Shown in pieces: positions 1 through 14,600 of a DNA stretch of 64,000 nucleotides (positions within the stretch are counted from its first letter, which is position 1; every line of letters starts with the position of its first letter). The stretch lies in assembly GCA_964017195.1 (NCBI GenBank), contig OZ024892.1:20514889-20578888 (forward strand). Reading direction: 5' to 3'. Under the pieces are notes generated by a model. The model worked only from the letters and a program-made list of their open reading frames with translations, did no database searches and was not told the DNA's origin. A program made the position numbers and the translations under genes. The stretch comes from Siderastrea radians. Its lineage: Eukaryota; Cnidaria; Anthozoa; Scleractinia; Rhizangiidae.

Positions 1-3000
1 CAAACTTGCTGTCTAATGCTCTAGGGAAGTAACTTGGAGCAAGAGCTACGTGTCTGGGAAAAGAACGAAAACACAGCTTTTACAGTACTGGTATTTTTTA
101 GCGGTTTCAGTACCCTGTGGCTAAATAAAGAGGCTCGATTGAGAGGCTAGATACTGTTATGCTTGGCATGTAATATTTAATGAAATAATGCTCAGTTTCT
201 CGAACATCTTGTAATCACTTACTCCCTTTCCGAAAACGTTTTAACAAGAATATGTACACATTAATTATTTACAGATTTGATTCAACTAACAGCGTATTGG
301 TTAATGTACCAATACCCTAAAATGTATCAATCACAAGTCACAATAAACAAGTATATCTTTCAGTGAATCGAAAAACAAATAAATACTTTGAAGCAGTCAT
401 TGATAACAGTGAAGACATGTATTTTAAAAAAGTGAACATTTCTGTGTTGTAAGGTACATCGGTTTTCTGAAATTCACCAGTGCAGGAAATTTAAGAGGCA
501 GGAAAGTCTTATAGCACGAAAATGTGGTAGGGCGGTTTGGAAGGTAATTTGCCTTTGCATTAGTTTCTATGCTCTGTGTTCAGTTAAAAAACTCGCACCA
601 TTTTCTCAAACAATCAGATGTAAGACCAAAGTTACTAGTGACTCGCTGGCACGTGCTTTTTTTTTGCTTCCAGTTCTGATTGGTTCATGATGTTGTTTGC
701 GTCGTTCTATAACCAAGAACACTCACGAACACTCACGAACACTCACCTCATGAAAGGCCTGCCAGGTAACCCCTCCTTGCTAATGAATGCCCTGTCCAGC
801 TGTAGTAAGCGATCATTTGCCATGCGCACTTTTAATACACTGAAACCAAACAATCAATGCCTGATTACGCCTTATATGTTTCTGTATAGAGGTTTAAGAC
901 TGCCTTGACGCGAAATAAATAGTTTTTATCAAATAGCCAGTAAGGTCCCACTGCAAAAGAGAATCCCCGTATGAGGGCTGTACGCATCAGAGCAAGCGGG
1001 ACAGGAAAAGCCGGTCCCACGAGATGTGATTTTAAATGATTTTCTAACTAGCAACGTCTAAATTTTGACTTCAAAATGAATAACGACAGCAAACAACGTC
1101 AAAGCGCTTTTTACGTCGAAAAGAAAAAGGTAGTTGTCATAATTATACTATCTGAATCAACTATTAACAGTTGTATTAGTCCATTTTACAGTTTTGTGCT
1201 TAGTGACCTGGCCTTTGAGTGGAATTGAGGCTGGGGTTGACCTTGTTTTGATAAAGACCCCTCTGCCTTTCACATGAAAATTATGTTGTCCTCATGCTAA
1301 CTAGTTAGTATTTACATATGAAAAAGCAGGAGGGTTTGTATCAAAGCAAGGTCAACTCCAGCCTCGCTTCCACTCAAAGGCCAGGTCACTAAGCACACAA
1401 CTGTAAAATTAACTATTGGTCATTATTTTTATTTATCTGTTTTTTAAATAATGCTTTATTTGAACAACACTTAATACTTACGATACAAAACAAAATACTT
1501 CTCTGCATACAATACAAGACAAAATAATACAAAGTACTTGATAATTACATAAAATATTTCCTTTCATATTGGTCATTATAGTAAAACACTTCTTAACTGA
1601 GTAAGGTCGGGCCAAACAAGATTACTGACACGTAATTTTCATGCGTAACTTGCATGCGTTTTACAGACGTACTTAAATGAAATGCATGCAGCCTAACGGC
1701 TTATACTTGCGTAAGTGTGAAAAAGTTGAGCGCAAGCCTTTCTTATATCGCATTTTTGTTTCAAAATTACCCGACAGTGACCATTAAACTCTATTTAATA
1801 TACGTCTACGCTCTTAATAGATTAATTTAGAAAAAAAAACACAATAGAAAATACGAAAAAAAAAAAGAAAAAGTACAAAGATGCAAAATATAGCATAGAT
1901 GGGCCTTTGAAATTTAAGCTAAGATCCTTCTAAGAATTCACCTTCCGATCCCATGACAGCAAGCGAAATCTGGGTTTCAGCTTCGCAATTCAGCAATCCA
2001 GAGGGAAAAGAGACGGCCTTTTCAGATTCTCCAGTGAGTACAAAACTCGCACAAAACGCAAAGGTTTGGACATGACGAGAGCGAGTGGACAAACTGGGAG
2101 GTTTGGCGGGAAAATAACACTGCTTCGTAATTAACGACCGTAGAACTATCCTAGGTGGTTAGTCGCTAAAGCCTTGTCCACTTAAATCTTTGATTATAAG
2201 CAACGCAAAACTTGGTCTGTGGTGAAATGTATAGAGCTCAGTAGGAAGAATTCACCTGTATAACTTATCATTACAGTAGCTTTTGGAATGACACACCGCT
2301 AATTCGTCCTTGTCACTGTGTACTTACTCTTCTTTGTCCACTGCATGTAAGCAATCTTGAAATGTTTTTGCAGCAGCTTGAAAATCCGCAGCAGCTTTTA
2401 CCAAAAATTCTGTTGAAAAGGTGAAAAAGCAAAACAACAAAGGAGAAAAATAAATTGACTTATTTGAATAAAAAATCCATGGAAGTATTTCTTAACTTTA
2501 ACCCAAATGAATTACGTTTTGGGCGACATTTTAGCACGACTAGGCCGTGAAACGCTTTTTGTTTTTGTGCCATCCCCGTGGGTATGGACATTTGTATGCG
2601 TTAGTTTGTCGCACAGTTAAAGGAAAATGATAAATCCTCCCTCAAAGAACGTGTTACAGTGCAGCTAATTCACAAAACCGTGAACGCTTAAAATACACTT
2701 CTGGAAAGTTGGTTGTAACAGAACACTAGCTTCCAACAGTCAAGGATTGGCGGAAACTTGAATTTGATTGGTCGAAACACAGTGAAAATTCCAGGGATGT
2801 TATTGGTGTTTACGGTTCTACTGCCTTTACTGTTTTACTATATTATAAAAGTTTCACATTTACAGAACTTTATACACTTCCATTGAACCCACACAAATCC
2901 CATAAAACTGAGGTCAGTAGGGTTCTCGTACATGTGAACAAAATTAAAGGGCTGTTCGTGTACATTCATTCTACGCACACCACTATTTTTTAAGAGAAAT

Positions 3001-5542
3001 AGAACACACCTAGTGTAATATTCTTTTGTTTTAAATTCCCGTTGTAAGTCTCTGACAGATTCTCTATAAACGTACACAACGTCTCTGCATAGTGAACCAC
3101 GTCAAACGGTATAAATTCTGAGCGTGCAATGTCAAAGGTCATCTGCAGCCAAACTTGGGTAAGCGCCACGAGGTATTTGAGGCTGTCAGACGTTTGACCA
3201 CTAGAACCCTGTTAAGAGAAAGGTGTTTAGTATCGTGATTGCGTATTAGAAACAACACAACCGGCTTTGAATCTACACATAGTACACATAGTACATAGTA
3301 CACATGTACACACAGAGGCCACCTGAGTTAAAATAAGTAGAAAAAGTTTTCCCTTCCTTATTTTTTACTTCATTTTTTTGAACAACCGCCTCCGTACACC
3401 ACAGGTTTATTGGTCACTGTGGAACATTTCGTAACGATCCTCTGAGAAATAACTTCCTTGGATTGGAGAGAAGACAATCTATGGATTGTGATTAAGGACA
3501 GAAAATAGTACTCAAAACTATTTTAATGGTTTTGGCCCCTAGGAACATAATGAACCGATCTGGATAAATTTAAAAAGTACACCTTGTTCCGCTTACAGTA
3601 TCCGGTTAGTAGTATAAGAAACTTACATTATAGGAGCGATAGATCAGGTTGACACAAGGTACACCAATTTTATATGCAAAAAATAAGCAGCCACTTTCGC
3701 TACCGGTAGATACAAGGCTGAAAGAGACAAGAAAACAAGCGTTCATTTGCGAATTTTATTATTTAAGAAATCTCAGAGTATGGTCTATTAAGAAAATGGT
3801 TACATGCTGTAGGTGGTGAATAATAGTTTAACGTAATGATAAGTAAAATTCAGTTAGCAATCAATTGAAAAACGCATGTTCATAGAATCTCTTTGATTGC
3901 CAAAATTGAACTCGGCCTACGGTTTCCAGTCCAATTTGTTTTTCAGATTGGACTGCATCTAGTTCTTTTGCATGCAATTATACAATGTTATAAATGTTAG
4001 TTTATTTAGTTTCGCAAAATAGATGTATTTAAGTCTGAGAAACCAAAGGGCAGATGCCTTAATGGAGTTTGCCGCTGTGGTAACGCACTCGACTGGACTT
4101 TCCAAAAATGCAATCGCAAAATACAAATTTACTATTTTCTATGCCTTTACAACTTATGTTCTCGTAGAAAACTAAATCTTGCTGAAACCTGCTCTGGACC
4201 AGTTTAAAAGGGAGAAAAATGACCAAGATGTAGGTATACTGATTTATAAGTTGAACGATGGCTTGCTGAAATATTTTCCTGTGCAAACATGTCTTAAGAG
4301 AACTGACCTTGTTTTATTCCATTCATTATATAACGACTGCAATGGGCTATCCAGCACTTTCACCTTAAAGAAAAAATTCCACGGCATAAAACTAACGCTT
4401 TTCGATCAATTAAATTTACGACAGAAAACAGAGCCTTTCCCAGCACCTCATAACACGTGCATGCATGATGCCAACAGACTAACGGTTACACTCGTGTAGT
4501 GCAACTTACCTTTTTTGCTGCTTGGAAAGCTGTCTCTTCCAACAAGGGATTGGACTTTACTGTCGTGTTAAAGTTCCCTTGATAAAAGAAGCAAATAACT
4601 TGGTTTTGTAAGGTTATTAGTCGGCTGCATACATGTAAACTAGATTTTTACTGTCTCCTTTAACGATAAAAGGTAATAGCCAGTAACCAAGAATGGAACA
4701 CTAAACGTATAGACTTTCATTTCTAATACCGAAAAACGCATATACACCCGAGTGTAAGAAGGCGTTTTCCCGTTTAAGATGGAAATACTTTATTTATTAA
4801 TTTGAGTATACTTTGAATGGCTCAACAGTTTATTTTATATTTATAATTAATTCCATTCAGGAAGGGTTGAAATGCTATTTTCGTGGGAGCCAATCAGTAA
4901 GAAATCTGAGTATATATCGCGACCAATGTCCGTTCATTTTAATTTCGGAATCGTTGTTTCTAAATTGCTTCGTATTCCACGCATTTTAAGTTTTAGGCTT
5001 GGCCATTGTTATTCCAAATTTGAGGCCAATTACAGCATGCGCACCTTTCAGTAATGCCCTAATACACGATGCAACATAAGGCACAGAGAATTTGCAATGC
5101 ATGCCCAGCCCTGGAATACAGCAGAAGTCAAATCCCGTTTAGCGTTGCTCCCCCTTGGCACAATTCTTAGGTCACTCCTCGAACATTTTAAGAGGTGAGA
5201 ACACGGTCCTCGTTGCAACGTCTGTCCAGGCTGATTGAATTTTGGAACACAAGCGGAACAAACCTTGCACACCTTTGTCCACGTTCAGGTAAGCGACGGC
5301 GCGGCTTTCAAGAACCCTCTGGTACTCCTGAAACACACATGAAACAAGAGGAAGTGGTTTTTCATTACGGGATGAAGTTTCTTTGCTTTGTGGATGTTTG
5401 CCAAGATTAGCTCCGAGAGATAGAGAATTAGATAGTTAAATATTGATTAAATATAAATGAATAAACAAAGAAACAAACAAATAAATAAATATCTCAGTTA
5501 AAAAGAAATAAACAGACAAATATTAAATAATCAACTAACTAG

Positions 5543-5615
<73 letters not shown>

Positions 5616-8600
5616 GAAATAAATAAATGAATAAACAAATAAATAAATGAATGAATGAATGAATGAGTGAATGAATGAATAAAGATACTTTGCACAGCTC
5701 ACTGACAGGATTTGGCATCAACCCCGTGACCTTGAAGCAAACCGCTTAGGATCGGAAGTTGGCGAGGAAAAGCCCATGCAAGTGGCCTTCCTGTTGTCCC
5801 TGTGCACACTGCTACATTGATCATTTTGGGCACAGATTGGCCGTTTCACTTACAGGCTGACCCAGCCCTTCAACCTACAGATGACCGACTTGATCTTCGT
5901 CACTTTTCGATTGCCCCCCCCAAAAAAAACACGCCAAAAAAAAAAAAAACAAAACAAAAAAATATGAGAGATACATCGTATTATGGAGAACATGATTAAT
6001 TGAAACACGGTACCTCGATCCATTCCACGGATCCAATGTTTCGTGATCCCCAGCCACAGAGTTTTATGGTTCTATGGGGCTCCCAACCTAAACCAATACC
6101 GTAAAACCATCGTTATCCCGCAAACAACCAGGAATAACACGCACACACCAAATAAAAAATAAATAAAAAGGTGCCTACATGCTTTCACAACGCACAAATA
6201 CATTTTCAAATTAACAAAGGTCACTGAAATACGCAGCGTACACAGTCCCATTATGGAAGTTAATAACTAAGTCGAATCCACCTCATTTCTGCCCCTATGT
6301 TATTCATTGTTATCCCATCATATACGTGCATGTTTATGTCCCCCTTCCGACGTGCTTTATGCGATGTGGGTCCCTAAGCCTTAATCACTGAATACCTCGC
6401 AAACTTGCACAACCTGCCAGCGTTTTGAGAGCCGGCTGCTTTTATCGTTTGTTATTCTCAGTCTAGAATAAAGTGTCAGGCAATTGAACAAAGATGCTAA
6501 TTACGGCGGGTACCTTTCTTTCGTATGGACAATAGGATCCTAGCAACCTCCATAAGAACAGCAGTTCCAGTGGACGGGCTCGGACTTCCCAGAAGAATGT
6601 AACGATCTGTAATAATGATAATGCAATAGTAGTCAGCATTATTCTGAAGTTTACCACCCTTTGTTATCGATTGGGCATATACGTACGCAGTCTGAAAATA
6701 CCGCCTCGCTCCAACGTCTCTATATTAGTCACAATTCTCTTAGGGCTTGGGTAGTATTGGTTGAATCCGTTTAGGTCTGTGTTGAAGTTATTGTTGTCTA
6801 AAACTTTTAAGTTTTAGGGATTTTAGAGGAAGACTTCTATAATAAGTGGCCTATAGCAACACAGTATTGTCTGGTCTTGTTAATCAAACTAGACAAAATA
6901 CTTTTTTTGTACAAAATATATACGACTTCCTTTGTGTGCAAATGTTTGAGCTTCAAGATCGCGTTTTACCGAACCTTTTAAATCTTAATCAATTGATCTT
7001 AACAATTCCCTTCCAATCAAGTAGAATAAATGAATTTCAAATCAACATCTGTAATTCGGATTCAGATTTTGCCCTGATTTTCTAAACTTTCCATTTACTC
7101 GAGTAACATAACTTTACAAGTTTATACCATTTTTTATAAATCCCCATTGTATAACGCGTCCCCCTGATTTGTTTTAAGGCCTTTGTTGATTGTTCTAACA
7201 CTATTTTAAGTATAATCAGGAAAAACGAGCACAAAACTGTGGACTGTGAACGATCGGAAATTTTTTTCGGCTGTACCCAGCCCATTTTTTACAATTCAAA
7301 ACAAGATGGCGTCAAGAACCTGACTCAGCAAGCCAGCGCACATGCTCTGAGGACTTGAGATCAAGCATAATATGCTTTAAAAAGCCAGGGCCAAACGAGA
7401 GCGAGAGTTGATGAGAGTTCAAACTCTCGGTCTCATTTGGCCTGGCGTTTTAGAGCAGTTTTCAATTGAGTGTTGAAAGTAATCATAATGCTGTGTTTGA
7501 TTTGGTTTTGCTTTACTACACTCTCTGATTGGTTAAAAAGCTTGCGCCACTTTCTCGACCAATCAGACGTGAAACCAAGCCAATCGTGACTTGCTCGCAC
7601 GCGTTTTCCCGTGGTTAATATGCTAATTACTTTTATTATATAGACAAGAGTGTTTTAGTGGAAAATTGACCACTCGTAAAGTTCATACGAAACTACATCC
7701 GGGACTCGAGTGGCGTATTTTCGATGTCCTCACTAGTGAGGATATCGATGACGTCATTTCCTGCTTTTACACTGTTTTTTGAGCAAAAACACTCTTGTGT
7801 ATATAATAAAAAGAAAATTACACGGTGGCTTGAGGATATGAATTTTATTTTCTCGTGGTAAAAGACAATATTTTACTCACTCGCTGTGCTCGTTCGTAAA
7901 ATATTGTTTTAACCACTCGAAAATAAAATTCATATCTTCGCGCCGCCGCCTATTTCCCTTTCGTAAACGGTCGTTGCCATTTTTGACGGTCGATGCCATA
8001 TTTGGTAACCAAGCCTTTAGTCGTGGTAGACGTAATATAGGTTTTGGAATAAATTACAATGAGGTAACAGAAACATTTCTAAATAGTCTTAGAAAGAACG
8101 AAGTTTAAGCCCAAGTTAAAGTTACCTTTGAAACTCGGGAAAGGGCTAGGGTCACCTATTATAGATGTATCATTTATGAAAGGCAGTTAATTATAATATA
8201 TACTTAATTTTTTGGGGGTTTGTGGCGGATTGGCGAGGTAAGGGAGAGAAGTCAATTACAGAACCTAGCACAAACAATTGAGTGAGTTTAAGATAAATCA
8301 AAAGCCGAGCTACAGACGAAGATTTAACTTTATCAATATTTTCCTTGTTTCTTCCATATACTATTGCTTGTGTCCCTTGCATGGGAAGTCACAGTTGGAA
8401 AAAAAAACTCACTGATTCGCAGATGTTTTATTTAAAAAAAAGCTCATTGTAATGCTACAACCTTTTCATAAAACTGAATCTGTCCCCTTTTTTCTTTAAG
8501 AAGAGAAGTCGCCAGAAGTTGAGCCCAGAAGGGTGGTTGAGTCTCATCTAAGGCAGTATTAGTTGTTAGCCTTTAGCACCCTCAGTGCAGTAGTGATCTT

Positions 8601-11600
8601 TTATTGAAGGCAACTGTAAATAAACTAACTAAACTATCATGTACTCGTGAAGCAATGTATTTAAAAGTGGCCGTCTTTGTGATAACTTTCGTGCATGACT
8701 GCCACAAATTAAACAAAGGGGAACACGCAAAAAAGACGGAATCGAGTATGTAAAGCCATCGAGAAAAGTCTTGGAGATCATGTCAAATGCAGTGAGGTCT
8801 CAAAAAGTCGGGTTTGTAGGATATTCTGGACGCTCTTTCAGCGAAGCAAATAAGACTTGGTTTTACAAAGTATATCTTAATTTGTTTAAAAAATATCTGT
8901 GTTTGTAAAGGCTGGCTCAGTTGAGTTTACGGATAATATGCAAATTTGAGTTTCGATTTGTACTGCTGATGTTAAGACTTGCACTTGAGTGTTTAGCTTT
9001 GTTTTCTGTATGTCCAAATAGTTTTCCTTTTATTTTCGAAACTAATTAACGACGTTTTTTCGCAATTATTAAATAATTGTTGCATCTGAAACAAGTTATG
9101 GTAAAATTTGGAAGGTGGAGTTCATTGCTTTTTAAAACATTACCTAACCCGCTATACACAGCTAGACAACATGCGAAGTGATAACTCACAATTCTGTATT
9201 TGAACATAAATACAGCGTCGTCAAAACGGACTGCGTTAGCTTTTTAACTTGCCGCTTAATCTCTTTTTTGAAAATTTTCCTTTTGTTTTTCTCAAATGCA
9301 CCAGAAAATACGGATTGATGGAACTTGCGTGCCCCCATACATTGAAAAAAACTGAAATCATCGATTCTTAGTCAACTTAGAAGCGATGACATTTTGGATG
9401 AATAATACACCAAAGGACTTAAAGGAAGTCTAGCAAAATGTCCGTTCAATTGTAATTCAGATTCAATATTTTCATTTTGTTGTTGATGTTTTCGCGTTTT
9501 CTTTTAGTGAGAAACCGACTCGCATATGATTCTTTTTGTGTTAAAAGAAAAGTTCACCTGCATAATTCTTAAACATTTTCATAAAAATGAATTTGTCATC
9601 TTTAAAAAGGCAGACACCGAATGTAAAGCTTAAAGAAGCGTTTTGCTCAGAGGCGATCGACGATCAAACACTGTTCGTTCTAGGGCGTCTACGTCTGTTT
9701 TAAGACTGAAGCAATTCATTATGCAAACAAACGGCACGGAAACAACTACCGAGGCCAAGTCAGTATTTTTTCCCCGCATGCACCAGATTTCTCGTGGGAC
9801 TTAGATGACACCACATTGCTCTGGATTTTAGCTGCAATCGTATTGATTGCTTCCTTCGTTACTATACTTCTGAACACACTAGTGATCGTAGCTGTGAAGC
9901 AAAGGAAAGAACTGCAAAAACATTCGAACATTGTGTTGTCGAGCATGGCGGGTGCGGACCTCTTAGCAGGCGTTCTATCTATGCCGTTGTCTGCCACTGT
10001 TGATTTACTAATTGTCCGTCAAGCTTCCCTTGAGCATGTTTGCGTGTTAAATAATTTCAATATAGACTTGATGCATTGCTTTCTCTGGTCATCTCTATAT
10101 CACCTCACGGTGACTGCTTGGGAGAAGTACGTGGCGATACGGAAATGGATGGACTGTAAGGTTATTGTGACAAAAAACCACCTAAAAATGTTCGAAATAA
10201 TCGGTTGGCTGCTAGCAATATTTACAAAGGCCCCTGTTCTTATCATGGAAGTGGTAGGTGTGGACTTTGTGGTCGTAAGAAACTGGATTACTTTTGGAAT
10301 CGTTTCTGGAGCAGTTGCCTTTATTCTTATCGTGTATTCATATGTCATGATGTACCTAGAAGTTCGTAAACGGAAAACAAGCGAAATCAGGCAAGTCACC
10401 GCTCTCGTTCAAGCGAAACTCGAAGCTAAAGTTGCCAAGACCACTGGGATGCTAACTGCTGCCGTGATTTTGACGTTTGTTTTAAGTACTGTCTTTTTTC
10501 GTTTGGAAGCTAATTTCCTAGCCTTTCACTTAAAACTGGCTTTCCGGATATCGGAGACATTGCTACAGTTACACTCAGCGATGAATCCACTTCTGTACTG
10601 CTAAAGAGACCGGCGCTTTAGAAATGCAGTGCTAGAGATGTTAAGAATAAGGAAACCTCAAGCAATCCAGTCTATAGTTACTGCCGCAAGATATCGTCGA
10701 CGAAGAGATCGGCTGTTTGGTTCACTGGAAAATGATCGACTATAGATGCAAACCGATCAAAACCGTACCCGCCTAACAAGGTCTGCATCGTGCGACACAC
10801 ACGTTATCACCGTTCTCATGAAAGGAATTAAAAAAGATCCATGTCAGGTCCATCACTAGACAAGGACAGCAGCGTCTTCGGTGGAGTAAACCTAAAGTAT
10901 TTCTCTTCCGGCGTAAATGCGACGATCCCTGCTGAAAGGAACGTGCGACATCAAGGGATGAAAAATAATCCTGAAACACGCCGCAAATATGGAACGAATT
11001 CTCAAGACAAGATGCATCTCACTCATATTACACGACGATCAAAATCATGGAATGCTAATGTCTCAGATAAATTTCCTAACGTAGGGAAGATAAACCTTAG
11101 AGACTCTAGAATTGACAAAAGACCCAAAACGGCACCATGCTTCCCAGTGAACGCAGTAATCCCGGATGAAGCCTTGACATCTTTAATATGGAGTCACAGG
11201 GCTTCAAACAACCACAATTTTCGACTGCCTATATCAGACTTGAGGTATCTTTAATGTAATTAACGTATTTTTTTACTATTAGTGTCAGAGCCTCAGAACT
11301 TCAGAAAAACTATGTTTACTATAAACGGTTTTATTTGATGTGATTATGAATATATTGACTCTCATTTTGTGAGTTGTCTCCAATTAATTTGCTATGATGC
11401 ATGATTTAAATTTTCGCGGTTTTGGATGCTTGGATCTTTTTTAAGCGAAATCATCTGTCGCGTGAAAGTACGGAAGTTTTAATTTCATCGATCGCTACTT
11501 TTAAAGTAAATTGAAAATCAATATTTGCGAAAAATTTAAATTTTTTTTCCTTGTTTAACGTACACTTAGAATAGTTGTTATCTTTACTGTAAATATGTTA

Positions 11601-14600
11601 ATAAATATAGCAAGATATACAGGACAAATGTCTTCGTTTATGCCATGAAGTGGCAATCAAATTTAATTTATACTTGGTAAATATACGCTTCCAACTGTCA
11701 TTTATTAAACAACCTTGCGGTCGAGCACTTAAAAAGCGTAAAAAAGGTATTTTCATCATTTCCAGATTTCTCAGCAAATGTGGCTCTACGCAAATTACTT
11801 CACTTGGCTAACTAATGAAACGCCAACTTTTAAGCTGTTTTTCTACAAAAAATAAAAAAATAAAAAAACGAGCCCACGTTACCTAAGTATGATTCAAAGT
11901 GGCGGCGCGCAGTGTTGAATTTTGGCCTTGTTTGGAGAGGAATTTCAGTGGGATCGGATGCACTTTAGAAGCTAAAACCACGGTCAGTAACTCAACTTAG
12001 TGTTATCTTTTTATTGGTGATTTCAAAAAAATACACCGTTTCTGGAGTGACCTTCTCCTTTAAGACTTTTGAATTTGGCGTCATGTCGACGTTGACAGGT
12101 GCGATGTTAATGTAATTTAAATGCGCTTCGAACTTTGAATCTTTTTCTTGCTTTCTTTAAGAAAACGGGATGGCTAGCAAATGTATACAGAGTAGAAACC
12201 CAATTAAAAAGACGAGAAAAATGGCTATTTATTTTAATTGCGGTCCCTTTTTCACGTTCATTTTCACGCGTTGTTAAATGACTACTAAATTGATCGATAG
12301 AAAGGAAATGTAATTAATAGGAATACTTGTACCTTTAGTATATTTTTTCTTTTTTTTGTTCCTTGGCGCTGCGTAAGAAACCTGACCGTCCGATCTCTCT
12401 TATTTTCTTTGGTTGAAGGAGATACACGTTTAGAAACACTTGAGACTATATCCAAATAATCAGTTCAGTTCATCACCTTTAAGTACTTTAAAAGGAAAAC
12501 GTCTTATTGTAGGGATTAAGGAAATAAAACACCCCGTTTGACGTCTTGGACTACTGGTTCGGTTGTTGATATATAAGCATGAAACTAATATTCTTTGCTT
12601 TTTTGCCGAAAGCGTTAAATAACAATTTGCAGTGATAAAAATAATAATAATATCCTTAACATACTATCAGAAATTGAACACTGTAAACTGTTATAAAGTT
12701 GCATGGTAGATTTATGGATCTTATTTCTCTTGTGGAAAATAGACAAAGCACATTTAATTGCATCTTCAATGTAAATAAATTATAGAGTTAGAACACGACC
12801 GTTTCCACTATTGTTTCTAGTTTTCCCGAAGTTCTACGATTGTTTGTATTGATTATATAGAGACATGGACAATATTTTTTCAATATCTTTCTGAAACTAA
12901 CCCAGGGTAAATTAACCGTGTTTCTGTGGAGTTACAGAAGCACCGCATTCAACCAGTCAGAACGATGCGATAATTTGGCACTTGTGTGTATAGCGGCGGA
13001 AGCTCAGTCAACGGGTGGAACAAGATTACTCTGTAAAATTACTTTGAAAATCCCAGTTTGCAGCCGTTTCTCCTAATTTGGACTCTTGATTAAAGAAAGA
13101 ATCAAAGCATAGATGGGTCGTGAAGTCTGTTAGAGGTAGAAAACGAATATCCTTTTTCTCCTGTTATAGCAGCTTTCCTTAAATGAGCGCACCGTAAATA
13201 GTAAGAAATGTGAAATAAACGCTGATCACTCAAATGTAGCCAGAAAGAATGCAGAGAAAGTCTGTTTTGTCAAGCACAACAAACTAAATCTCAGGCTACT
13301 ACATTCTTAGCCAGAAATGCCACAAACAGGACCCTGATGGCGACACTGCGAAAAACGCCTCTCGTCTCCAGACGCCGTCGTATTTTGTCGACAAGGGAGA
13401 CAGGTTCGCAGAGCTTGATGGGAAGGTGTTCTAATACTCCGCGCGCGGGATAACACAGGAAAAACGCAGTACCAAGTCAGACATTTCCCCTCAACTACCC
13501 CCTCATCTCGCCTTTTATCTAACTGACACAGTCCATACATCCAGAATTATCCCCAAATTTGTCAATATTTACGTACGTTTGGAGGAGAAGGGGGACAATA
13601 AGGAGCTTGGACAACAACACCAAATTAAGTTATTCTGCTATTAGTGCTAATAGCAGTATGTCGTGAAAAAGGTATCCTGCCTGCAAACGTCTTCTATTTC
13701 CTTTGCCTTTGCTTCACGCGGAAAAAGGACGTCTGCGCAACATCGTTGCTAATTGTGTTCCAGGTTTTGCTTTTGGGTTTTAAATTTCGCGCTAATTACA
13801 TTGATGTAAATAGCGAACTGACGATGCTAAAAAAAGGACGCTATTCGGGAGAAGGCACTGTTTTGTTTTCGCACTGTCCTTTCCAAACGATCAGCCCTTT
13901 GATGTTTACTGTCAGTCCTGTGTGCCTTGAAAGTTCTTGAACTGTACTTGTGGTCACTGAAACGTTCCTCCTGAAAGTCATTGTAAAATCCTCGTTCCCT
14001 TTCTCGTTTATGACAAAATCACCAGTTATTTAATTTTAGAACTTGGTCTCAAAGGGACCCTACTTGGTTCAGCCAGAATGCACACGTTTGTGTACGCGCT
14101 GACGACGCCAGAAATCATGCGCAGCAGTGATTCACAATGCAATACTAACATGAATAAGGAATCATTTAAAGAGCAGAGAAGTTGAACACAACCTCCGTGT
14201 CTCAATGCAGGCGAGTTTTATTGAGGAAACTGCTTCAAACGTTTTGTTCGTCACGTATAACGAGAAGCAAATTCTCTTACCTGGCTCTGTGCGCCCTTTA
14301 ATGGTTCCAACCACATTACAGACAGATCTTTTAACAAGACCAATACTCACATTCAAGGTGACGCGTCTGTTATTAGATTAAATTAAAATGTCAGAAATAA
14401 GTATTTGCAGTCATATTTACAGCTAGTTTGCAAAGGTGTTTGGTAAAATAAACTTAGGCTAGTTTTATAAACTTATAGTCAAAATATCCCAGGCGTTACG
14501 ATTGAAATATTTAACTAAGCGTAGTAAGTAGAAACTTTCCAGCAGATGAGCTGTGTATTTTAGTCATCGTTAACCTTTCTCACCTAATTGGAGTTCTGGA

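Noticed and set aside
4179..4499. 106-codon plus-strand frame
   Set aside because: Sits between exons of the left carboxypeptidase-like gene on the other strand, with no known motif.
5440..5685. Possible CRISPR-like or telomeric array
   Set aside because: Simple 4-bp tandem units without spacers or the telomere hexamer.
10841..11254. 137-codon frame as a separate gene
   Set aside because: Its start overlaps the receptor tail and VNLKYFSSG fits a receptor C-terminus, so it was treated as part of the GPCR pseudogene.
13307..13540. GC-rich open stretch on both strands
   Set aside because: Translations on either strand gave no recognised motif and no splice context; left unassigned.
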